NCBI RefSeq assembly: GCF_014646055.1
Contig: NZ_BMMS01000008.1
Coordinates: 1-64,000, forward strand
Direction: 5' to 3'
Origin: Wenjunlia tyrosinilytica
Lineage (GTDB): Bacteria > Actinomycetota > Actinomycetes > Streptomycetales > Streptomycetaceae
DNA length: 64,000 bases
Shown here: in pieces, positions 26,568 through 36,251 of the stretch
Layout: every line of letters starts with the position of its first letter
How positions within the stretch are numbered: position 1 is the first letter of the stretch
Notes under the pieces: generated by a model
Seen by the model: the letters and a program-made list of their open reading frames with translations, nothing else
Told to the model about the DNA's origin: nothing
The model's database searches: none
Made by a program: the position numbers and the translations under genes

Positions 26568-28007
26568 TCAGACTCCCGTCTCGGCCTCGATCCGCCCGTC
26601 GCGCACGGCGGTCACCAGCTCGGCGTGGTCGCGCTCGGTGACATCGGCGTACCGCACGGCGAAGTCGGCCATGGCCTCGTCCAGCTTCTCGTGCTTGCCG
26701 CAGTACCCGGCCAGCAGCTGCGGGTCCACGCTGTGCGAGTGCGCCCTGGCCAGCAGCGCGCCCGTCATCCGCCCGTAGTCGTCGAGCTGCTCGGGAGCGA
26801 GAGCCGCGGGGGCGACGCTGCCCTTGCGGTTGCGGAACTGGCGCACCTGGTAGGGGCGGCCCTCGACCGTCGTCCAGCCCAGCAGGACATCGCTGACGAC
26901 CTGCATCCGCTTCTGGCCCAGCACCACACGCCTGCCCTCGTGGCCGCCCTCCTGCGGCGCGGGGAAGCCCGCCTTCGCCAGATGGGGGATGAGCACCGAC
27001 GCGCGTGCCTCCTTGACCTGGAGCACCAGCGGCTTGCGCCGGTGGTCCAGCAGGAGCACCACATAGGAACGGGTGCCCACGCTGCCCGTGCCGACCACCC
27101 GGAACGCCACGTCGTGGATGGTGTACCGGCCCAGCAGCGGCAGCCGGTCGGGCTGGAGCGTGGCCAGGTACTCCGCCAGCGAGGCCGCGACCGCCCCGGC
27201 CTCCCGGTCCGGCACCCTGCGCAGCACGGGCGGGGCGTCGGTGAACCGGTGGGTGCCGTCGGGCAGTTCCTCGGTGTTCCTCGAGGCGAACTTGGCGCTG
27301 GTGTTCTTGCGCGCCTTGTGCGAGACCTGCTCCAGCGTGCCGGCCAGGTCGTGGGCGTCGGCGTGCGAGACCAGTTCCTCGTCGGCGATGGCGTTCCACG
27401 CGTCGAGGGAGGACATCTTCGCCAGGAGCCGGACGGTGCGGCGGTAGGCGCCGACCGCGTCGAAGGCGGCCTCCCGGCAGGCGTCCTCGCTCGCGCCCGC
27501 CTCCCGCCCCGCCAGCACCAGCGAGGCCGTGAGCCGCTTGACGTCCCACTCCCAGGGGCCGTTGACGGTCTCGTCGAAGTCGTTGATGTCGATGACCAGG
27601 CGGCCGGTGGGGTCGCCGTAGAGGCCGAAGTTGGCGGCGTGCGCGTCACCGCACAGCTGCGCGGTCACCCCGGTGACGGGGGTGCCGACGAGGTCGGCGG
27701 CCATGAGCCCGGCCGAGCCGCGCAGGAAGGCGAAGGGCGAGGCGGACATCCGGCCGACCCTTATCGGGGTGAGTTCGGGCAGTCTGCCCACGTTGGTCCG
27801 ACGCACCGACTCCAGCGCCGAGGGCCGATCCGCGCCCGGTTCGAAGTCGGCGTGCGCCTCGTGCGGAACGCTCTCCCGCAGCTGCTTGCCCGCCTTCTTC
27901 GGCGAGACCCCCGCCCCCGGTCGGGCGAACCCCGCCACGACCGGAATCCTGCGCCCCGCCGCCGGTGCTCCCGTGAGCTCCTCCGACTGTCCCAAAGTGT
28001 CTGCCAC
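26568..28007 (-). CDS. DUF2252 family protein
   Basis: 479 residues of the DUF2252 family: RVGRMSASPFAFLRGSAGLM, TAQLCGDAHAANFGLYGD and FDINDFDETVNGPWEWDVKRL-type segments (here IDINDFDETVNGPWEWDVKR). The fold resembles aminoglycoside-phosphotransferase/kinase-like proteins; the function is unknown. GTG at 28007 is chosen because GGAGGAG is 7-8 bases upstream. Divergent from the signalling protein at 28216. Confidence 0.82.
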   Translation of the reverse strand: MADTLGQSEELTGAPAAGRRIPVVAGFARPGAGVSPKKAGKQLRESVPHEAHADFEPGADRPSALESVRRTNVGRLPELTPIRVGRMSASPFAFLRGSAGLMAADLVGTPVTGVTAQLCGDAHAANFGLYGDPTGRLVIDINDFDETVNGPWEWDVKRLTASLVLAGREAGASEDACREAAFDAVGAYRRTVRLLAKMSSLDAWNAIADEELVSHADAHDLAGTLEQVSHKARKNTSAKFASRNTEELPDGTHRFTDAPPVLRRVPDREAGAVAASLAEYLATLQPDRLPLLGRYTIHDVAFRVVGTGSVGTRSYVVLLLDHRRKPLVLQVKEARASVLIPHLAKAGFPAPQEGGHEGRRVVLGQKRMQVVSDVLLGWTTVEGRPYQVRQFRNRKGSVAPAALAPEQLDDYGRMTGALLARAHSHSVDPQLLAGYCGKHEKLDEAMADFAVRYADVTERDHAELVTAVRDGRIEAETGV

Positions 28008-28215
28008 CGGACTCTCCTCCCCGTGTCGACCGCGCACGCTACCGCCCGGGGTCAACCGCTCGTACCACGGCCCCGCGACACGGACGTCCCCCTCGGGGGC
28101 ATTCTCGCCAATTGTCTGCCTTGGTGGGACGATTCATGCTTCCCTGTGCTTACGCGGCAACGCTCCGGAAGCGATCCGACTCCTCATCCGACTCCTCAGC
28201 GGAGACCACCAGGAG

Positions 28216-30753
28216 ATGACCCACCACCCCGGTCCCCTTCCCACCGCTCTGACGACCTCGGGCGTAGCGGCACTGCTGCGTCTCGCCGTGCTGTCCGTGG
28301 ATCCGGACGGACGGGTCTCGTACTGGAACCGCGGGGCCGAGGAGCTCTTCGGCCACCGCTGGGAGGGCGTCTTCGGCAGGCGTGCCTCGGGGCTCCTGCC
28401 GGCCGTGGCCGTACCCCTTCCCGTACCGCCCCGGCAGCGGCCCGCCAACGAGCCGCGCGACAACGGCCCTTCGGCCCCCGCCGGGTCCGCGCCGCAGGAC
28501 CGCCCCTACCGTGACGCGCTGGACCGGCTCGACGACCTCACCCATCCCGCGTGGGCCGGGGCGATGTCCGCCGTCGACCGCGACGGCCGGGTGCGCGATG
28601 TGCTGTGGTGGTCCTACCGCCTCGTGGAACCCGCCGGACGCAGCCTGCTCGTCCTCGCCGCCAACGCCAAGCCCCTGCGCACAGAGGGGCCGAGGATCGC
28701 CGTCGGCGACCACTTGCGCCCCTACACCAGCACCGACCCTCCGGGACCGGGGGAGCTGAGGGTGGCGGCCGGGCTCGCGGCGGTCTACGACCCCGTGCTC
28801 GCCGACCATTTGAGCGCGCGGCTGGGGACGATACTGCCCAGGGTCAGCCCCAACCGCCTGGAGCGGATCATGCGCCAACTGGTGCCGCTGGGCTACCCGG
28901 TGCTGGAGGTGGACGGCTCCGCCCCGCTGCCCGTCCTGCCGCACGACGGCTCGGGCAATCCGGGGGTGCGCAGACGCCGGCCCGGCCCGCTGACCGTCGG
29001 TCGCTACTCACGGCCGCGCCACCGGGAGCTGCCGCCGGGTGACGCCGATGGCTCGGGCGCCCACGGCGGACCCGGCGACGATTCGGGCGTCGACGAGCAA
29101 CTCGCCCTCCTGCGCGAGGCGGGATCGGGCATCGGCACCACCTTGGACCTCGACACCACGGCCCGCGAGCTGTGCGCGGTGGCCGTGCCGCGCTTCGCCG
29201 ACCTGGCCTGTGTGGAGGTCGTCGACCAGCTCATCAACGACCTCGAGCCACCCCAGGACCAGCGCCCCGAGGACGCCGCCGTGCTGCGCCGGATCGCGGT
29301 GGAGCATCTGGGCATCGCCGAGCCCGTCGCCGAACTCGCCCCGGACGGCGAGCTGCTGACGCCCGTGATCGACAGCCAGTGGGGGCGGCTCGGCGAGCGG
29401 ATGCTCATCTCCGTGGTGGACCCCGTGCAGGCGCAGGAGATCGCGGCCGACCTCGGCGCCCTCGACACCGCCCGGCTGCTGGCCGGGCGGTCGTTGCTGA
29501 TCGTTCCGCTCATCGCCCGCGGCACGGTCGTCGGCCGGGTCCTGCTACTGCGCAACACCTACCGCCGCCCGTTCGACGACAAGGACGCGGCCACGGCGGC
29601 GGAGCTGGCCGCCCGAGGGGCGCTGAGCATCGACAACGCCCGTCTGCACATGGTGGAGTCGCGCGCCGCCACCACGCTCCAGCGCAGCATGCTGCCGTCC
29701 CGGCCACCCGCGCTGCCGGGAGTGTCGATCGCGCACCACTACCGGCCGGGCGACCGGCAGGCCCAGGTCGGCGGCGACTGGTTCGACGCCGTCCAACTGC
29801 CCGGCGGGCGCGTGGCGTTGATCGTCGGCGATGTGATGGGCCACGGGCTGCACTCCGCCGCGGCCATGGGCCAGTTCCGCACCGCCGTGCAGACGATGGC
29901 GGCACTGGATCTGCCGCCCGCGCAGCTCCTGCGCCATCTGGACAACCTCGCGCACCGTCTCGGCCCCGACCACCTCGCCACCTGCGTGTACGCCGTCTAC
30001 GACCCCATCCACCGCACCCTGACGCTCTCCAACGCGGGCCATGTGCCGCCCGTCCTCGCCCGGCCCGAGGGTCCGAGCGAGCTGCTCCAGGTGCCCGAGG
30101 GGGCACCGATCGGTGTCGGCGGGGTGCCGTTCGAGTCCTTCGAGATCTGTGTGCCGGACGGCAGTTGGCTGGTGCTGTGCACGGACGGGCTGGTGGAGGT
30201 CCGGGACGAGGGCGGGATAGGGGCGGGCCTCGCCGCGCTGTGCGAGAACGTCATCGAGCCCAAGCAGTCCCCGGAGGAGGTCTGCGACGCGATCCTGAGC
30301 AGCCTGCACACCGAGGACCGGCGCGACGACGTGGCGCTGCTCGTCGCCAGGTTCGACGGCATCCCGTCGCAGGACGTCGCCGAGTGGTCGCTGCGGCTGG
30401 ACTACGCCCAGGTGCGCCGGGCAAGGGCGCTCACCCGCAAACAGCTCGCGGACTGGGGCCTGGGAGCCCTCAGCGACCTGACCGAGCTCCTGGTGAGCGA
30501 GCTGGTGACCAACGCGGTGCGGGCGGCCACGACGGCGCCCGTCGAGCTGCGGCTGATGCGGGTGGGGAAGCTGATGGTCGAGGTCAGCGACGACGACCAC
30601 AATCTGCCGCTGCTGCGGCGGGCCGAATCCGACGACGAGGACGGCCGGGGGCTCGCGCTGGTGAGCAATCTGTCGCGGCGGTGGGGGACCAGCCGGCAGG
30701 CGGTCGGCAAGGTCGTCTGGTTCGAGCTGGCGCTGCCGCACGAGGCGGACTAG
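28216..30753 (+). CDS. PAS-GAF-PP2C (SpoIIE-type) phosphatase with ATPase domain
   Basis: 845 residues. A PAS sensor is near the start (AVLSVDPDGRVSYWNRGAEELFG). A second PAS-like part and a GAF-like region (about 300-480) follow. The SpoIIE PP2C domain has QVGGDWFDA, IVGDVMGHGLHSAAAMGQF and LCTDGLVEVRDEGG. The end is a HATPase domain of the anti-sigma (SpoIIAB/RsbW) type (LTELLVSELVTNAVRAA, GRGLALVSNLSRRWG). Such proteins combine phosphatase and kinase roles in stress-sigma partner switching, common in Streptomyces. Start ATG 28216 has AGGAG very close. Confidence 0.85.
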   Translation: MTHHPGPLPTALTTSGVAALLRLAVLSVDPDGRVSYWNRGAEELFGHRWEGVFGRRASGLLPAVAVPLPVPPRQRPANEPRDNGPSAPAGSAPQDRPYRDALDRLDDLTHPAWAGAMSAVDRDGRVRDVLWWSYRLVEPAGRSLLVLAANAKPLRTEGPRIAVGDHLRPYTSTDPPGPGELRVAAGLAAVYDPVLADHLSARLGTILPRVSPNRLERIMRQLVPLGYPVLEVDGSAPLPVLPHDGSGNPGVRRRRPGPLTVGRYSRPRHRELPPGDADGSGAHGGPGDDSGVDEQLALLREAGSGIGTTLDLDTTARELCAVAVPRFADLACVEVVDQLINDLEPPQDQRPEDAAVLRRIAVEHLGIAEPVAELAPDGELLTPVIDSQWGRLGERMLISVVDPVQAQEIAADLGALDTARLLAGRSLLIVPLIARGTVVGRVLLLRNTYRRPFDDKDAATAAELAARGALSIDNARLHMVESRAATTLQRSMLPSRPPALPGVSIAHHYRPGDRQAQVGGDWFDAVQLPGGRVALIVGDVMGHGLHSAAAMGQFRTAVQTMAALDLPPAQLLRHLDNLAHRLGPDHLATCVYAVYDPIHRTLTLSNAGHVPPVLARPEGPSELLQVPEGAPIGVGGVPFESFEICVPDGSWLVLCTDGLVEVRDEGGIGAGLAALCENVIEPKQSPEEVCDAILSSLHTEDRRDDVALLVARFDGIPSQDVAEWSLRLDYAQVRRARALTRKQLADWGLGALSDLTELLVSELVTNAVRAATTAPVELRLMRVGKLMVEVSDDDHNLPLLRRAESDDEDGRGLALVSNLSRRWGTSRQAVGKVVWFELALPHEAD

Positions 30754-30855
30754 CGGGGACTGGCGGGGCGGGCTCCGCCGGGACCTCCAGCGGGTGACCG
30801 CCCGCGGGACGGCGACACCGCGCTTCGTGGAGTGTGACGGTGGCCGTGCGGCGGG

Positions 30856-31215
30856 CTACTCGGCCGCCGCTTCCTGGTCCACCTTGAGACATCGCTCGGC
30901 CCAGCGGCCGAGCTCCGCCATGGACGGCTCCAGGGCGGATCCCTCGGCGGTGAGCCGGTAGCGCACACCCAGCGGAGGGCCCTCGACGACCTCGCGGACG
31001 ACCAGACCCGCCTCGCCGAGCTCGGTGAGGCGGTCGGACAGCATCCGCTCGCTGATGCCGGGGATGGACCGGCGCAGCTCGGAGAAGTGGACGGGGCCCT
31101 CCATCAGCGAGAACAGCACCATGCCGGTCCAGCGCTTGCCGAGCAGCGCGAAGACCCGGGTCAGCCGCTCGTGCGCGCCGTGCTTCCCGTCGCAGGGGTT
31201 CACTCGCTCCGCCAT
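30856..31215 (-). CDS. HxlR family transcriptional regulator
   Basis: 119 residues with the winged helix of the HxlR family (FALLGKRWTGMVLFSLMEGPVHFSELRRSIPGISERMLSDRLTEL spans the core). A conserved N-terminal cysteine (NPCDG, C8) is the residue used for redox or quinone sensing in HxlR/QorR-type relatives. It is divergent from an azoreductase gene, a typical target, over a 188-bp region. Confidence 0.88.
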   Translation of the reverse strand: MAERVNPCDGKHGAHERLTRVFALLGKRWTGMVLFSLMEGPVHFSELRRSIPGISERMLSDRLTELGEAGLVVREVVEGPPLGVRYRLTAEGSALEPSMAELGRWAERCLKVDQEAAAE

Positions 31216-31403
31216 GCGGGAATTCTACCCAGGGGTACGTGGCTATAAAAAAGTAAGCCGCTGTGCTATCAATAGTTGCGCACAAAACCTTTGCCAGTCG
31301 GCGGCCCCCGCCGGGAGTCGCATCAGCCGTCACCGCGGCGACCGGACCGGGCGGCACCCGCCGTCAGTAGCCACCAGTCACCAGCCACCACAGTGGAGTA
31401 CCC

Positions 31404-32057
31404 ATGTCGAAGCTCCTGCACATAGACTCCTCGGCCCTTCAGGAGGGCTCCGTCTCCCGCGATGTCGCGGCCACCTTCCGTACCGCGTGGGAGGACAAGC
31501 ACCCGGGCGGCACGGTGGTCTACCGCGATCTCGGCGCCTCCCCGCTGCCCCACCTCGGAGCCGACGGCATCAGCGCCCGCTTCGCCGAGGAGGCCGGCCG
31601 CACCGCCGAGCAGCGGACCGCCGCCGCCCTTCAGGACAAGCTGATCAACGAGCTGCTGGAAGCGGACGCGTACCTGTTCTCGGTGCCGATGTACAACTTC
31701 ACGATCACCTCGACGTTCAAGGCGTGGCTGGACCACGTCCTGATCTTCGGCCGCACCATCGGCCTCGAGAACGGATCCCCGTTCGCCGGGCGCCCCGCGA
31801 CCGTCATCAGCAGCCGCGGCGGTTCCTACGCCGAGGGCACCCCGCGTGAGGGCTGGGACTTCGCCGAGCCCTATCTGCGCAAGGTCTTCACCGAGGCGCT
31901 CGGCATGGAGACGACGATCATCGTTCCCGAGCTGACCCTGGCCCATGTGAACCCGGCCATGGCCGAGCTGCGCGACGCCGCCGACGCCTCCCGCGCCAAG
32001 GCCCACGAGGACGCCACCACCAGGGCGCACGAGGTCGCGGCGAAGCTGGCCGCCTGA
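31404..32057 (+). CDS. azoR: FMN-dependent NADH:azoreductase/quinone reductase
   Basis: 217 residues of the AzoR flavodoxin-like fold: KLLHIDSSALQEGSVSR (FMN phosphate loop), FSVPMYNFTITSTFKAWLDHV (isoalloxazine site) and VISSRGGSYAEGTP. It reduces azo dyes and, more physiologically, quinones by two electrons. The divergent HxlR regulator suggests induction by quinone or electrophile stress. Followed by a strong terminator. Confidence 0.9.
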   Translation: MSKLLHIDSSALQEGSVSRDVAATFRTAWEDKHPGGTVVYRDLGASPLPHLGADGISARFAEEAGRTAEQRTAAALQDKLINELLEADAYLFSVPMYNFTITSTFKAWLDHVLIFGRTIGLENGSPFAGRPATVISSRGGSYAEGTPREGWDFAEPYLRKVFTEALGMETTIIVPELTLAHVNPAMAELRDAADASRAKAHEDATTRAHEVAAKLAA

Positions 32058-32077
32058 CACCCGTACCGCGAGCCAAC

Positions 32078-32117
32078 GGCGCTGGGCCCCTCCCGACTCG
32101 GGGAGGGGCCCAGCGCC
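32078..32117. terminator. Strong bidirectional terminator azoR/copA
   Basis: A perfect 17-bp stem with a 6-base loop (GACTCG); the left arm begins GGCGCTGGGCCCC and the right ends GGGGCCCAGCGCC. It separates convergent azoR and the copper ATPase gene. Confidence 0.85.
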
Positions 32118-32139
32118 ATGTCCACGCGGCTGCCCGGAT

Positions 32140-34380
32140 CTACCGGAAGCCGCGCAGCCGCAGGCTGTTGCCCACCACGAACACCGACGAGAACGCCATC
32201 GCGGCGCCCGCGATCATCGGATTCAGCAGCCCGGCGGCGGCCAGCGGCAGCGCGGCCACGTTGTAGCCGAACGCCCAGAAGAGATTGCCCTTGATCGTGC
32301 CCAGCGTCCTGCGGGAGAGCCGGATCGCGTCCGCGGCCACCCGCAGATCCCCGCGCACCAGCGTCAGGTCGCCCGCCTCGATCGCCGCGTCCGTGCCGGT
32401 GCCCATGGCCAGCCCCAGGTCCGCCTGGGCCAGCGCCGCGGCGTCATTGACCCCGTCGCCGACCATCGCGACCGACTTCCCCTCGCCCTGGAGCCGCTCG
32501 ACGACCGACACCTTCTCCTCGGGCAGCACCTCGGCGATCACCTCGTCGATGCCGACCTCCGCGGCAACCGCCCTGGCCACCGCCTCGTTGTCACCCGTCA
32601 GCAGGACCGGGGCCAGCCCCAGAGCACGCAGCTGCCGGACCGCCTCGGCGCTGGTCGGCTTGACCTCGTCCGCGACCACCAGCACCGCCTTCGCGGCGCC
32701 GTCCCACGCCACCACGACCGCCGTGCGGCCCTTGAGCTCGGCCTCGTCCTTCGCCGCCGTCAGCTCCCCGGGCAGGTCGATCGCCCACCGCCGCAGGAGC
32801 TTCTCGCGCCCGACGAGCACGGCGTGCCCGTCCACGACGCCCTGCACCCCCAGGCCGGGGACGGCCGTGAAGTCCTCCGGGGACGGCAGTTCTCCGGTGC
32901 GTTCAGCCGCGGCGGCGGCGACCGCCTTGGCGATCGGGTGCTCCGAGGCGTGCTCGAGCGCGCCCGCCAGCCGCAGCACGGTCCCCTCGTCGACGCCCCC
33001 GGCCGCATGGAGCTCCACGAGGGCCATCGCGCCCTTCGTCACGGTGCCGGTCTTGTCGAGCACGATCGTGTCCACCGCGCGGGTCGACTCCAGCACCTCG
33101 GGACCCTTGATCAGGATGCCGAGTTGGGCGCCGCGCCCGGTGCCCACCATCAACGCGGTCGGCGTGGCCAGCCCCAGCGCGCACGGGCAGGCGATGATCA
33201 GGACGGCGACGGCGGCGGTGAACGCGGCCGCGGCGCCCTCGCCCGCGCCCAGCCAGTAGCCGAGCGTGGCCACGGACAGGGCGATCACCACAGGCACGAA
33301 CACCGCGGAGATCCGGTCCGCCAGCCGCTGCGCCGCCGCCTTGCCGTTCTGGGCGTCCTCCACCAGCCGGGCCATCCGCGCCAGCTGGGTGTCCGCGCCG
33401 ACGCGGGCGGCCTCGACGACGATCCGCCCGCCCGCGTTGACCGTGGCTCCCGTGACCGGGTCCCCGACCGCCACCTCCACGGGCACCGACTCACCGGTCA
33501 GCATCGACGCATCGACGGCCGAGGTGCCCTTGCGCACCACACCGTCGGTGGCGACCTTCTCCCCCGGCCTGACGACGAACAGCTCGCCCACGGCCAGCTC
33601 GGCGGTCGGAACGCGCACCTCCCGCCCATTCCTCAGCACCGCGACATCCCGCGCCCCGAGCTCCATCAGCGCCCGCAGCGCCGCCCCCGCCCTGCGCTTG
33701 GAGCGGGCCTCGAAGTACCGCCCGGCGAGGATGAACGCGGTCACCCCGGCCGCCGCCTCCAGGTAGATCGTGCCGCTGCCGTCCACGCGCTCGACGGACA
33801 GCTCGAAGGGGTGCTTCATGCCCATCTCGCCGGCCGTGCCGAAGAACAGCGCCCACAGCGACCAGCCGTAGGCGGCGAGCGTGCCCACCGAGATCAGGGT
33901 GTCCATGGTGGCGGCGCCGTGCCGCAGGTTGGTCCAGGCGGCACGGTGGAACGGCCAGGCGGCATGGACCACCACGGGCGAGGCCAGGGTCAGCGAGAGC
34001 CACTGCCAGTTGCGGAACTGCAGCGCGGGCACCATCGCCATCAGCACCACGGGAAGCGCGAGCACGACGGCCGTCACCAGCCGCTGCCGCAGCCCGGCCA
34101 GTTCGTCCGGCTCCGGGCGCTCCCGTTCCTCCTCGGCCGCCGGGGGCGCGGGCAGCGCCGCGGTGTAGCCCGTCCGCTCCACGGTGGCGAGCAGATCCTC
34201 GACCGCGACCCCGTCCACGAAGGTGACCTGGGCCTTCTCCGTGGCGTAGTTGACGCTGGCGGTCACGCCGTCCATGCGGTTGAGCCTCTTCTCGACCCGG
34301 GCCGCGCAGGAGGCACAGGTCATCCCGCCGATCTCCAGCTCGACCCTGGTACCGGCCGCGTCCGCGGGTGCCGTCGTCAT
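32140..34380 (-). CDS. copA: Copper-translocating P1B-type ATPase
   Basis: 746 residues. One heavy-metal-associated domain at the N-terminus with MTCASC (about residue 22), eight predicted helices, the metal-site CPC in ACPCALG (about 397), phosphorylation motif DKTGTVTKG (about 442), the nucleotide-binding HP (EHPIAKAV) and [12 protein letters not shown] (about 640). It exports Cu+ from the cytoplasm. The start at 34380 has CAGGAG upstream. A CsoR-like operator lies 71 bp upstream. No csoR or copZ gene is adjacent, though they often are. Confidence 0.93.
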   Translation of the reverse strand: MTTAPADAAGTRVELEIGGMTCASCAARVEKRLNRMDGVTASVNYATEKAQVTFVDGVAVEDLLATVERTGYTAALPAPPAAEEERERPEPDELAGLRQRLVTAVVLALPVVLMAMVPALQFRNWQWLSLTLASPVVVHAAWPFHRAAWTNLRHGAATMDTLISVGTLAAYGWSLWALFFGTAGEMGMKHPFELSVERVDGSGTIYLEAAAGVTAFILAGRYFEARSKRRAGAALRALMELGARDVAVLRNGREVRVPTAELAVGELFVVRPGEKVATDGVVRKGTSAVDASMLTGESVPVEVAVGDPVTGATVNAGGRIVVEAARVGADTQLARMARLVEDAQNGKAAAQRLADRISAVFVPVVIALSVATLGYWLGAGEGAAAAFTAAVAVLIIACPCALGLATPTALMVGTGRGAQLGILIKGPEVLESTRAVDTIVLDKTGTVTKGAMALVELHAAGGVDEGTVLRLAGALEHASEHPIAKAVAAAAAERTGELPSPEDFTAVPGLGVQGVVDGHAVLVGREKLLRRWAIDLPGELTAAKDEAELKGRTAVVVAWDGAAKAVLVVADEVKPTSAEAVRQLRALGLAPVLLTGDNEAVARAVAAEVGIDEVIAEVLPEEKVSVVERLQGEGKSVAMVGDGVNDAAALAQADLGLAMGTGTDAAIEAGDLTLVRGDLRVAADAIRLSRRTLGTIKGNLFWAFGYNVAALPLAAAGLLNPMIAGAAMAFSSVFVVGNSLRLRGFR

Positions 34381-34450
34381 CGCAACTCCTGGATCCCGGA
34401 AACAACACTGCACTGCCAGGTGGTCGTCTGCCACCCTTCATCAGTTCCCA

Positions 34451-34471
34451 TGATACCCCCCAGGGGTATCA
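34451..34471. promoter_or_regulatory. CsoR-type copper operator
   Basis: Palindrome TGATACCCC-CC-AGGGGTATCA-like core, ATACCCCCCAGGGGTAT, matching the classic CsoR/CsoR-like binding pattern of GC-rich actinobacteria. It lies about 70 bp upstream of copA and fits copper-induced relief of repression. The rest of 34381-34707 showed nothing recognisable. Confidence 0.8.
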
Positions 34472-34707
34472 CTGGAGTGGGCCGGCCGCCCCGCCCGGCG
34501 ACCTCGGCTTCGGACGGGTGGCTTCACGGGTGCGACGCGGAGCGGGGAGGGGAGGAGTGAGAAGGAACACGTCCCTCCGCTTCCGGGAACGGCGGCGCGG
34601 CCGGAGCGACGACAACGGCAGTGACAACAGGGGCGCGCGGGAGCGGAGAGAGGGCAAGCCACGGCGCCGGCGGCAGGGCGGCAGGGCGGCAACCGGACAA
34701 CGAGAAA

Positions 34708-34746
34708 CGGACCCCTCCGGGTAACTTTCGTTACCGGAGAGGTCCG
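34708..34746 (-). terminator. Terminator of tRNA-Leu
   Basis: Interrupted stem-loop just beyond the tRNA 3' end on the minus strand: arms CGGACC…CTCCGG-GTAAC and GTTAC-CGGAG…GGTCCG with a short loop. Confidence 0.65.
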
Positions 34747-34753
34747 CCGCTTG

Positions 34754-34837
34754 TGCGCGAGGGGGGAGTTGAACCCCCACGCCCTTTCGGGCACTGGAAC
34801 CTGAATCCAGCGCGTCTGCCTATTCCGCCACCCGCGC
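34754..34837 (-). tRNA. leu tRNA: tRNA-Leu (anticodon CAG)
   Basis: 84 bases on the minus strand. The 7-bp acceptor stem starts GCGCGGG and ends CTCGCGC. The anticodon loop TTCAGGT lies on a CTGGA/TCCAG stem, giving CAG. A variable arm follows (GTGCCCGAAAGGGC region), and the T-arm contains GGTTCAACTC. The long variable arm is typical of a class II tRNA-Leu. CCA is not encoded. The next 580 bases (to 35419) hold no gene; they contain only a short 11-bp tandem repeat and the fhaA promoter region. Confidence 0.95.
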
Positions 34838-35052
34838 ATGGGTGCTGCCGTTCGATTCTCCCACAACCGACCGGGCGTCCGGTCAGGGTCGTGCGAGCGC
34901 CTCCCGACACAGAAGACATTAGCACGGTGACGCAGGCCGAATCACATCCGTTAACGGGTACGGAGGACCGTCCGGACCGGGCCCGCCCGCACCCCGCCGA
35001 CCCCGCCGGAGTCCGCCCGAGCACCGCCGCTGCGCCGCCCCAGGACGGCCCC

Positions 35053-35091
35053 GGGACAGCTGCGGGACGGCTGCGGGACGGCTGCGGGACG
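35053..35091. repeat. Short 11-bp tandem repeat
   Basis: Three and a half copies of GGGACGGCTGC (first with one change) in the 582-bp gene-free region between tRNA-Leu and fhaA. Confidence 0.85.
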
Positions 35092-35419
35092 CCCCCGATA
35101 CACCCGGCGGCCCACCGCGTCCGGCGCCTCCCGCTCCCCGGGCGGAGGGTTTCCCCGGGCTTGCGGGACACTGGAGCGGGCCCCCTCTACCATCCCTACG
35201 GGAAGAAGGGGGTTCGAGCAGCGCACGAAGGGTGTGACGATCGAGCGAGCGGGCAAGGCGTTGTGAGTGGCGACACTCGCGGGATCGGGCTGCTCGGGGA
35301 ACCACTGCATCACCTCAAGCGTGGATACGATCAGTAAGCAGTATCAGGCGGCCGGCCGCGGCGGCCGGGCCAGTCAAGTGGGCCTACAGGCACAGAGCCA
35401 TTGAGGAAGGAGGTGCCAC

Positions 35420-36241
35420 ATGGGAGTTCTGAAGCGGTTCGAGCAGCGGCTCGAGGGTCTCGTCAACGGCACCTTCGCCAAGGTGTTCAAGTCCGAGGTC
35501 CAGCCGGTCGAGATCGCGGGCGCCCTCCAGCGCGAGTGCGACAACAACGCCACCATCTGGAACCGCGACCGCACCGTCGTCCCCAACGACTTCGTCGTCG
35601 AGCTGAGCGCCAGCGACTACGAGCGGCTGAGCCCGTACTCGGTACAGCTCGGCGAAGAGCTCGCCGGCATGGTGAGCGACTACGCACAACAGCAGCGGTA
35701 CACCTTCATGGGATCGGTCAAGGTCCATCTGGACAAGGCCGACGACCTGGACACGGGCCTCTACCGGGTTCGCAGCAGGACCCTGGCCTCCAGCGAGTCC
35801 CAGCCCCATTCCGCGAGCGCGTCGCGCAGCCCCCAGCCTCAGGGTCCCGCCGCGTACCGCGGTGGGGGCCTCGCGCCCCCGCCGATGCCCCCGGGCCCGC
35901 CCGGAGTGCAGGCGCCCCCCGGGGTCACGCGGCTGCCGGGCACCGGAGGCGCCCCCTCCACCGTGCGCCGCTGGGTCGAGATCAACGGCCAGCGGCACCA
36001 GATCTCCCGAGCGACCCTCGTTCTGGGACGCAGCACGGAGGCGGATGTGCGCATCGACGACCCGGGGGTGTCCAGGAAGCACGCGGAAATCCGCGTAGGG
36101 TCGCCTTCGACCATCCAGGATCTGGGATCCACGAACGGCATCGTGGTGGACGGGCAGCACACCCAGCGCGCTACGCTCCGCGACGGCTCTCGTGTCGTCG
36201 TGGGCAGCACCACCATCGTGTACCGGCAAGCCGAAGGGTGA
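35420..36241 (+). CDS. fhaA: FHA domain protein FhaA (DUF3662-FHA)
   Basis: 273 residues. An N-terminal DUF3662 domain (RFEQRLEGLVNGTFAKVFKSEVQPVEIA…) is joined by a Pro/Gly/Ala linker to a C-terminal FHA domain (TLVLGRSTEADVRIDDPGVSRKHAEI…TIQDLGSTNGIVVDG) with the phosphothreonine-binding Arg, Ser, His and Asn in place. In the Mycobacterium/Streptomyces system it reads PknB-type phosphorylation in cell-wall synthesis. First gene of the fhaA-pknB cluster, with a good site GGAGG upstream. Confidence 0.92.
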   Translation: MGVLKRFEQRLEGLVNGTFAKVFKSEVQPVEIAGALQRECDNNATIWNRDRTVVPNDFVVELSASDYERLSPYSVQLGEELAGMVSDYAQQQRYTFMGSVKVHLDKADDLDTGLYRVRSRTLASSESQPHSASASRSPQPQGPAAYRGGGLAPPPMPPGPPGVQAPPGVTRLPGTGGAPSTVRRWVEINGQRHQISRATLVLGRSTEADVRIDDPGVSRKHAEIRVGSPSTIQDLGSTNGIVVDGQHTQRATLRDGSRVVVGSTTIVYRQAEG

Positions 36242-36251
36242 AGCGGGGGCA

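Noticed and set aside
31216-31403. A defined HxlR operator before azoR
   Set aside because: The region is AT-rich with partial repeats (GGCTAT/GCTATC), but no clear palindrome could be fixed by eye.
34621-35337. 238-codon frame over the tRNA-Leu and the region before fhaA
   Set aside because: It runs through a tRNA gene and a terminator, and has low-complexity composition.
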